From Acinetobacter pragensis (lineage in GTDB: Bacteria; Pseudomonadota; Gammaproteobacteria; Pseudomonadales; Moraxellaceae), in contig NZ_LUAW01000034.1 in assembly GCF_001605895.1 (NCBI RefSeq), positions 54 through 64,053 on the forward strand: a stretch of 64,000 bases of DNA, written 5' to 3'. A program made the position numbers and the translations under genes. The notes beneath the pieces are model-generated. The model ran no database searches, had not been told where the DNA came from, and saw nothing but the letters and a program-made list of their open reading frames with translations. This document shows positions 63,879 to 64,000 of this stretch, in pieces. Numbering within the stretch: the stretch's first letter is position 1; each line of letters opens with the position of its first letter.

Positions 63879-64000
63879 CTACTGAGCTGCGGTATGTAAA
63901 TGCCGGCGGGTGACCCAGAATAATTGCAAAGTGCCAAGCAGCAGCACGGCTGAAGCAATCATAAATTGCTGATGATAGCTGATGCCAAAATGCTGCAATG
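63879..64000 (-). CDS. Partial gene: C-terminal end of a membrane transporter
   Basis: The last 40 codons of a minus-strand gene, cut at the window edge. The frame reads FGISYHQQFMIASAVLLL and then LFWVTRRHLHTAAQ before the stop: a final transmembrane helix and a short basic tail. This fits an MFS or related transporter. Nothing further can be said from the fragment. Confidence 0.55.
   Translation of the reverse strand, partial: LQHFGISYHQQFMIASAVLLLGTLQLFWVTRRHLHTAAQ

Overview
The window is ordinary chromosomal DNA of a gammaproteobacterium of the Moraxellaceae, almost certainly Acinetobacter. The AT-rich, A/T-ending codon use, the pheA-hisC-(tyrA-aroA fusion) operon, the long-tailed CsrA between lysC and rnhB, alaS next to lysC, hisZ-purA, and the ygiW/qseBC-like trio all fit that genus. 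No rRNA, tRNA, CRISPR array, prophage or intact insertion sequence was seen. The interest lies in small genes, short transcripts and a few odd enzymes, not in a large island.

Layout. 0-9.5 kb: a MerR regulator facing a small cation-diffusion transporter, a heme-oxygenase-like (HDO-type) protein, a TetR regulator followed by an operator and promoter of unknown target, a DUF2071 protein, ferredoxin-NADP reductase, TrmO, a lipoprotein and an MgtC/DUF4010 membrane protein. 9.7-14.5 kb: a lone GspE-type ATPase, a periplasmic OB-fold stress protein with a QseB/QseC-like two-component system, and hemP with a Fur box (hemP is only 56 residues long). 14.5-25 kb: MutT-ThiE fusion, PBP1b with a TPR lipoprotein, NAD kinase, YeaC, YbiB, DctA, an acyl-CoA dehydrogenase and a PfpI-like protein. 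25.6-30.2 kb: aromatic amino acid operon pheA-hisC-tyrA/aroA.

30-39.5 kb: DUF2147 protein, alpha/beta hydrolase, YaaA, an HD phosphohydrolase, then a purine salvage pair (NCS2 permease and an adenine-deaminase-type enzyme) behind a structured leader, then two paralogous four-cysteine secreted proteins flanking cytochrome b561, then RNase HII. 39.5-49 kb: csrA, lysC, alaS, a frame-broken gene, an Epd/GapA-family dehydrogenase, and azlCD with a divergent Lrp regulator. 49.4-64 kb: hisZ, purA, an M48 lipoprotein protease, SlyD, NDH-2, a DacC-type carboxypeptidase, an M61 peptidase, an ELM1-like glycosyltransferase, RluE, isocitrate dehydrogenase, a DUF4124 protein, a Q/N-rich microprotein and the end of a membrane transporter gene.

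Most genes are single units or short operons closed by clear hairpin-plus-T terminators. The observations most worth following are: a TetR-type operator and promoter at 3648-3697 that drives only a roughly 190-nt stretch ending in a terminator; tandem, mutually exclusive hairpins ahead of the purine permease; a 25-bp perfect inverted repeat that swallows a stop codon at 37454; the paralogous four-Cys pair; and the Q/N-rich microprotein. All functions are inferred from sequence reading only; no database search was run.
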